DNA from: Candidatus Scatomorpha stercoravium
Lineage (GTDB): Bacteria > Bacillota > Clostridia > Oscillospirales > Oscillospiraceae
Reading direction: 5' to 3'
Assembly (NCBI GenBank): GCA_018716005.1
Contig: DVKN01000057.1
Location: forward strand, 1 to 9,127
DNA: 9,127 bases
Position 1 is the stretch's first letter, and each line of letters opens with the position of its first letter. Positions 5,339 to 9,127 of the stretch are shown here, one piece after another. The translations under genes were made by a program, and so were the position numbers. Below the pieces are notes generated by a model. The model ran no database searches and was not told the origin of the DNA. It saw only the letters and a list, made by a program, of their open reading frames with translations.

Positions 5339-7698
5339 TGAGATACCACGATTATGTTTCCCCCGAGAGCCTCGAAGAGGCCTCCCGCCTCCTCAGGGAG
5401 GACGGCGCGGTCATCAGCGCCGGCGGCACCGACCTCATCGGCGAGCTGAAGGGCGATATACTCACCAACCACCCCGACAAGGTCGTCAGCCTGCGCTCCG
5501 TCCCCGGCCTCAAGGGCATCGAGGTCAAGGAGGACGGCCTCCACGTCGGCGCTATGACCACCCTCGCCGAGATAGAGCGCAGCGAGCTCGTCAACTCCGG
5601 CTGGAAGGCCCTCGCCGACGCGGCCCACTCCGTCGCCACGCCGAACCTGCGCACCACCGCCACCATCGGCGGCAACATCTGCCAGGATATCCGCTGCTGG
5701 TACTACCGCTATCCCGACCAGATAGGCGGGCGCATCAACTGCGCGCGCAAGGACGGTGTGCTCTGCTACGCCATGCGCGGCGAGAACCGCTACCACTCCA
5801 TCTTCGGCGCGGAGAAGGTCTGCGCCACCCCCTGCTCCGGCGGCTGCCCGGCCGGCACCGACATCCCGGCCTACATGGAGCAGATTCGCGCCGGCAACAT
5901 GGACGCCGCCGCCCGCATCATCATGCAGGCCAACCCCTTCCCCATGCTGACGAGCCGCATCTGCCCGCACCCCTGCCAGGAAAAGTGCAACCAGAACAAC
6001 TACGTCGATTCCGTCGCCATCCACTCCGTCGAGCGCACCCTGGGCGACTACATCCTCGAGAACATCGGCGCCTACTACGCCGCCCCCGAGCATGAGACCG
6101 GCCGCGCTGTCGCCGTCATCGGCGCGGGCCCGAGCGGCATGGCCGCGGCCTGGTACCTGCGCCGCGCCGGCCACACCGTCACCGTCTACGACCGCATGGA
6201 GAAGGCCGGCGGCGTCCTGCGCTACGGCATCCCCCACTACCGCCTGCCCAAGGACATCCTCGACCGCGTCGTCGAGGCCATGGAGAAGATGGGCGTCGAG
6301 TTCCGCATGGGCACCGAAATCGGCCGCGACATCTCCCTCGACAGCATCGCCGACCGCTATGACAACGTCTACCTCGCCACCGGCGCGTGGAAGCAGCCGG
6401 TCATCGGCCTGGGCGGCGAGGAGCTGACCGAGTTCGGCCTCAACTTCCTCGTCGAAGTCAACACCTACCTGCAGAAGGCCATCGGCAACGAGGTCATCGT
6501 CTGCGGCGGCGGCAACGTCGCGATGGACGTCGCCCTCACCGCCGTGCGCCTGGGCGCGAAGCGCGTGAAGCTCGTCTGCCGCAAGCGCAAGGAGGACCTC
6601 TCCGCCTCCCCCGAGGAGCTCGCGCGCGTCATTGAGGAGGGCGTCGAAATCTACGACTGCCGCGGCCTCAGGAACGTCCTCTCCGACGAGAACGGCAAGG
6701 TCTACGGCCTGCGCACCGTACGCTGCTACAGCGTGAAGGGCCCGAACGGCAAGTTCTCGACCAGCTACGACGAGAACGACGTGCTCGACATCCCCGCCGA
6801 CTACATCATCATGGCCACCGGCCAGAAGGTCGGCCTCGAGTTCCTCGGCGACAAGTTCGCGAGCCAGCTCAAGACCGAGCGCGGCCTCATCGGCGTCGAC
6901 AAGGAGACCTTCCGCACCAATAACGACAAGATATACGCCGGCGGCGACGCCGTCACCGGCCCCGACATCGCCATCCGCGCCATCAGCGCCGGCCGCGTGG
7001 CCGCCCGCAGCATCAACCGCGGCCTCGGCGGCGAGGAGTTCGCCGCCTTCCCCGCGAGCCGCGTGAAGACCTTCGACTCCCTCGGCGTCGCCGAGACGAG
7101 GATGAACCTCCAGCCCGAGCTGCCCGTCGCCGAGCGCAGCCTCACCGCCGAGGACACCGGCTCCTATCCCGAGGGCGTCGCGGCGAAGGAGGCCGCCCGC
7201 TGCTTCAACTGCGGCTGCCTCGCCGTCAACTCCAGCGACGTCGCCACCATGCTCGTCGCCTACCGCGCCTCGGTGAAGACGACCGAGCGCACCCTCTCCG
7301 CCGCCGAGCTGCTCGCGAGCCGCACCCGCATCAAGGACGTGCTCCGCCCAGGCGAGATTGTCACCGAGATAATCGTCCCCGCGCAGTCCGAGGGCAGCGT
7401 CGCCGCCTATGACAAGTACCGCATACGCGACAGCGTCGACTTCGCCGTCACTGCCGTCGCCAGCGTCTACACGCTCAAGGACGGCGTCGTCTCCGACGCG
7501 AGCATCGTGCTGGGCGCCTGCGCCCCCGTGCCGCACGAGGCGAAGGCCGCCGAGGAGTTCATCACCTGCAAGGCCCCCACTAGGGAGAACGCCAAGAAGG
7601 CCGGCGAGCTCGCCCTGCTCGGCGCAATCCCCCTGGAGCACAACGCCTACAAGATTGACATGACCCGCGTCATGGTCGAGCGCAGCCTCGAGTTCTGA
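5338..7698 (+). CDS. Fused flavoprotein: CoxM/HcrB-type FAD subunit with an inserted Fer4_20-GltD-like NAD(P)H oxidoreductase
   Basis: At 786 aa it is far longer than the roughly 290 aa of a normal molybdenum hydroxylase FAD subunit. Residues 1-160 are the N-terminal part of that subunit, with the FAD motifs AGGTDL (28-33) and TIGGNICQD (109-117). Residues about 163-620 are a separate enzyme: a Fer4_20-like cysteine region (C162, C166, C170; C209, C213, C217), a FAD Rossmann motif GAGPSG (262-267), the GltD hallmark GGVLRYGIPHYRLP (291-304), an NAD(P) Rossmann motif GGGNVAMD (390-397) followed by basic RKRK (415-418), and GGDAVTGPDIA (535-545). From RCFNCGCLAVNSSD (621-634) the FAD subunit resumes, with its C-terminal domain at about 688-786. 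The protein should hold two FADs and at least one or two [4Fe-4S] clusters, linking Moco chemistry to NAD(P)(H). E. coli has comparable parts as separate proteins, YgfM and the GltD-like part of YgfK. The ATG overlaps the previous stop by 1 nt, with AAGGAGGAG upstream. Confidence 0.93.
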   Translation: MRYHDYVSPESLEEASRLLREDGAVISAGGTDLIGELKGDILTNHPDKVVSLRSVPGLKGIEVKEDGLHVGAMTTLAEIERSELVNSGWKALADAAHSVATPNLRTTATIGGNICQDIRCWYYRYPDQIGGRINCARKDGVLCYAMRGENRYHSIFGAEKVCATPCSGGCPAGTDIPAYMEQIRAGNMDAAARIIMQANPFPMLTSRICPHPCQEKCNQNNYVDSVAIHSVERTLGDYILENIGAYYAAPEHETGRAVAVIGAGPSGMAAAWYLRRAGHTVTVYDRMEKAGGVLRYGIPHYRLPKDILDRVVEAMEKMGVEFRMGTEIGRDISLDSIADRYDNVYLATGAWKQPVIGLGGEELTEFGLNFLVEVNTYLQKAIGNEVIVCGGGNVAMDVALTAVRLGAKRVKLVCRKRKEDLSASPEELARVIEEGVEIYDCRGLRNVLSDENGKVYGLRTVRCYSVKGPNGKFSTSYDENDVLDIPADYIIMATGQKVGLEFLGDKFASQLKTERGLIGVDKETFRTNNDKIYAGGDAVTGPDIAIRAISAGRVAARSINRGLGGEEFAAFPASRVKTFDSLGVAETRMNLQPELPVAERSLTAEDTGSYPEGVAAKEAARCFNCGCLAVNSSDVATMLVAYRASVKTTERTLSAAELLASRTRIKDVLRPGEIVTEIIVPAQSEGSVAAYDKYRIRDSVDFAVTAVASVYTLKDGVVSDASIVLGACAPVPHEAKAAEEFITCKAPTRENAKKAGELALLGAIPLEHNAYKIDMTRVMVERSLEF

Positions 7699-7699
7699 T

Positions 7700-8110
7700 A
7701 TGGCTACCGACAAGGAACGCGTACTGGCCTGGGCCGCCCGCGAGGGCGAGTTCCCCCTCCCCGACGGCCCCGACGCCGTCGGGACGGCGATAGAGCCGGA
7801 ATGCGGCGACAACCTCACGATGGGCTTCAAAACCCATCGCGAGGTGATAACCGAGATAGGCTTCGAGCTCACTAAGAGCGCCTGCCCTCCCACCCGTGCG
7901 AGCGCCGTCTGCACCGCGCAGCTCGCGAAGGGCAAGGCCGTGATGGCCGCCTACCTCACTGTCACCGCCAAGGCCATAGCCAGGGAGATGAGCACGGACG
8001 GCGAGCTCGACGAGGGCCACGTCCACTGCGCGCTGATGGCCGAGCTGGCCTTCAAGCGCGCCCTCTCCGCCTACTCCGCGAAGAAGCAGGCGGAGCGCGG
8101 GGGCAAATAA
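7700..8110 (+). CDS. Small IscU/NifU-N-like Fe-S scaffold protein
   Basis: A 136-aa protein with the layout of the IscU/NifU N-terminal domain. ECGDNLTMGF has C35 and D37 in the place of the family CGD. ACPPTRASA supplies C62, where the family has GCGxxxAS. HCALMAELAFKRALSAY supplies H109 and C110, where the family has HCSxLAxxA. Three cysteines plus D37 are the known Fe-S assembly ligands, so cluster binding is plausible. The LPPVK motif bound by the HscA chaperone just before the last Cys is absent (LDEGHVHC instead), and the N-terminus is divergent. The gene starts 1 nt after the flavoprotein stop (TGATATG), with no convincing ribosome binding site, so translation is probably coupled. As last gene of the operon it may furnish clusters to the hydroxylase or flavoprotein; that role is inference. 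Family assignment is by motif only. Confidence 0.75.
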   Translation: MATDKERVLAWAAREGEFPLPDGPDAVGTAIEPECGDNLTMGFKTHREVITEIGFELTKSACPPTRASAVCTAQLAKGKAVMAAYLTVTAKAIAREMSTDGELDEGHVHCALMAELAFKRALSAYSAKKQAERGGK

Positions 8111-8140
8111 AATTTGCGGCGCTCTCCCGCCGCAGGCATG

Positions 8141-8174
8141 AAGAAAGAGAGCCTCGGGTGAGGCTCTCTTTCTT
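8141..8174. terminator. Bidirectional intrinsic terminator between convergent genes
   Basis: Arms 8141-8155 and 8160-8174 are a perfect 15-bp inverted repeat with a 4-nt loop (GGGT). The arms are A-rich on the outer left and T-rich on the outer right, so each strand reads a GC core followed by U-rich RNA. It sits 30 bp after the operon's last stop and 7 bp after that of the convergent flavoprotein gene. A smaller hairpin (GCGGC 8116-8120 with GCCGC 8129-8133) lies just before it. Confidence 0.92.
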
Positions 8175-8180
8175 ATTTGC

Positions 8181-9127
8181 TTACGCGAGCTCGCGGCCCA
8201 TGAGGACGCCCATGGCGCTGGCCATCATGAGGCCGCGCGTCCAGCCGGAGCTGTCGCCGAGGGCGTGGAGGCCCTTGACGTTGGTGTTGAACTTCGTGTC
8301 CATCGTGACCTTGTTCGAATAGAACTTGAGCTCGGGCGAGTAGAGCAGCGTCTCGTAGCTCGCGAAGCCGGGCACGACCTCGTCCATGGCGCGGATGAAG
8401 TTGATGATGTTTATCATCGCGCGGTAAGGCATGGCGGCGGTGATGTCGCCGGCGACGGCGTCGGGCAGCGTCGGGCGGACGTTGCTCCGCGCGAGCTCCT
8501 TGTCCCAGGTGCGCTTGCCGTCGAGGATGTCTCCGAAGCGCTGGACGAGGATGTGGCCGTTCGCGAGCATATTGGTGAGCTCGCCGACCTTCTGCGCGTA
8601 GGCGATGGGCTGGTTGAAGGGCACGGAGAAGTTGTGCGAGCAGAGTATCGCGACGTTGGTGTTGTTGCTCTTGAGGTCGGCGCCCTTGTAGGCGTGGCCG
8701 TTTACGACGGCGAGGTCGTTGTCGTAGTTCTCCTGGCTCACCACGCCGCCGGGGTTCTGGCAGAAGGTGCGCACCTTGTTCTTGAAGGGCGCGGGGTAGC
8801 CGATAAGCTTGGACTCGTAGAGGACGTCGTTTATCTCCTCCATAATCTCGTTGCGCACCTCGACGCGCACGCCGATGTCGACGGTGCTCGGCTGGTGCTG
8901 GACGTGGTGCTCGGAGCATATCTTCTCAAGCCAGTCCGCGCCGCGGCGGCCGGTGGCGACGACAGTGTGCTCCGCGCGCAGCTCGAAATCCCGGTGACCG
9001 TCGCTGAGGTAGACGCCGAGGCAGACGTCGCCGTCCATTATGAGGTCGCGGCATTCAGTGTCGAACAGCATCTCGACGCCGTGGTCGATGAGCCAGTTCT
9101 CGATACCGAGGTAGACGTCGTGCGCCT
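8181..9127 (-). CDS. FAD-dependent dehydrogenase, COG2509-like (partial, N-terminus beyond right edge)
   Basis: The frame ends at TAA (8183-8181) and is open to the right edge. The first in-frame ATG is at 9071, but the codons upstream read AHDVYLGIENWLIDHGVE, which continues the same fold, so the real start lies outside the window and the visible part is about 315 residues. Visible features are an ATGRRGADWLE segment of the kind that closes the FAD-binding Rossmann half, a long substrate-domain region, FIRAMDEVVPGFASYETLLYSPE, and a C-terminal GLHALGDSSGWTRGLMMASAMG, which is the usual FAD-contacting GD motif near the end of such flavoproteins. This matches the uncharacterised COG2509 FAD-dependent dehydrogenases, distantly related to HI0933-type proteins. 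The reaction is unknown. It is convergent with the operon and separated by a strong terminator, so co-function is not implied. Confidence 0.85.
   Translation of the reverse strand, partial: AHDVYLGIENWLIDHGVEMLFDTECRDLIMDGDVCLGVYLSDGHRDFELRAEHTVVATGRRGADWLEKICSEHHVQHQPSTVDIGVRVEVRNEIMEEINDVLYESKLIGYPAPFKNKVRTFCQNPGGVVSQENYDNDLAVVNGHAYKGADLKSNNTNVAILCSHNFSVPFNQPIAYAQKVGELTNMLANGHILVQRFGDILDGKRTWDKELARSNVRPTLPDAVAGDITAAMPYRAMINIINFIRAMDEVVPGFASYETLLYSPELKFYSNKVTMDTKFNTNVKGLHALGDSSGWTRGLMMASAMGVLMGRELA

Noticed and set aside
5284..7935. 883-codon minus-strand frame opposite the flavoprotein gene.
   Set aside because: Antisense artefact with biased, repetitive composition; it crosses the boundaries of two coupled plus-strand genes.
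2530..8110. Selenocysteine (recoded TGA) in the molybdenum hydroxylase genes.
   Set aside because: All reading frames end at their natural stops with complete family C-termini, and there is no in-frame TGA. A labile selenium cofactor at Mo cannot be judged from sequence.

Overview
The window is GC-rich bacterial DNA with strong AGGAGG-type ribosome binding sites, TTGACA/TATAAT-like promoters, tight translational coupling and mostly C-ending codons. The gene content (an O2-independent-looking molybdenum hydroxylase with a GltD-type NAD(P)H module, and a COG2509-like flavoprotein) suggests an anaerobic, GC-rich member of the Firmicutes, probably Clostridia/Oscillospirales. That placement is inference and has not been tested by any search.

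Layout. (1) Left edge, positions 1-130: the first 13 codons of a leftward gene, with a good ribosome binding site, an extended -10 promoter and a small palindrome over its predicted start point. (2) Positions 129-264: non-coding DNA carrying a 35-bp direct repeat in two copies (34/35 identical), then the intrinsic terminator of the next gene. (3) 314-979, minus strand: a GntR/FCD regulator. (4) 980-1252: a divergent control region with one consensus promoter for each direction, a 32-bp dyad just downstream of the rightward start point, and a leader hairpin. (5) 1253-8110, plus strand: a five-gene operon encoding an MFS transporter, a [2Fe-2S] subunit, a molybdopterin subunit, a 786-aa flavoprotein and a small IscU/NifU-like protein. 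Junctions are 23 bp, -8 bp, -1 bp and +1 bp. (6) A perfect 15-bp bidirectional terminator hairpin. (7) 8181 to the right edge, minus strand: the C-terminal part of a FAD-dependent dehydrogenase.

How the genes probably work together: the FCD regulator senses a small acid or metabolite and represses the operon through GGTATACC-type sites. The MFS protein imports or exports the substrate. The three-subunit molybdenum hydroxylase then hydroxylates it (or reductively dehydroxylates it). Electrons pass between Moco, two [2Fe-2S] clusters, FAD and, through a built-in GltD-like module with its own [4Fe-4S] clusters and second FAD, NAD(P)(H). The IscU-like protein is a candidate dedicated Fe-S scaffold for this cluster-rich enzyme. 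The substrate cannot be read from the sequence.

The strongest signal is the flavoprotein. A whole Fer4_20-GltD-like oxidoreductase of about 460 residues is inserted inside a single loop of a CoxM/HcrB-type FAD domain, next to a set of cysteines resembling the HcrB [4Fe-4S] ligands. Other points of interest are changes in otherwise conserved Moco-pocket motifs, the IscU homologue that lacks LPPVK, and the helically phased operator.
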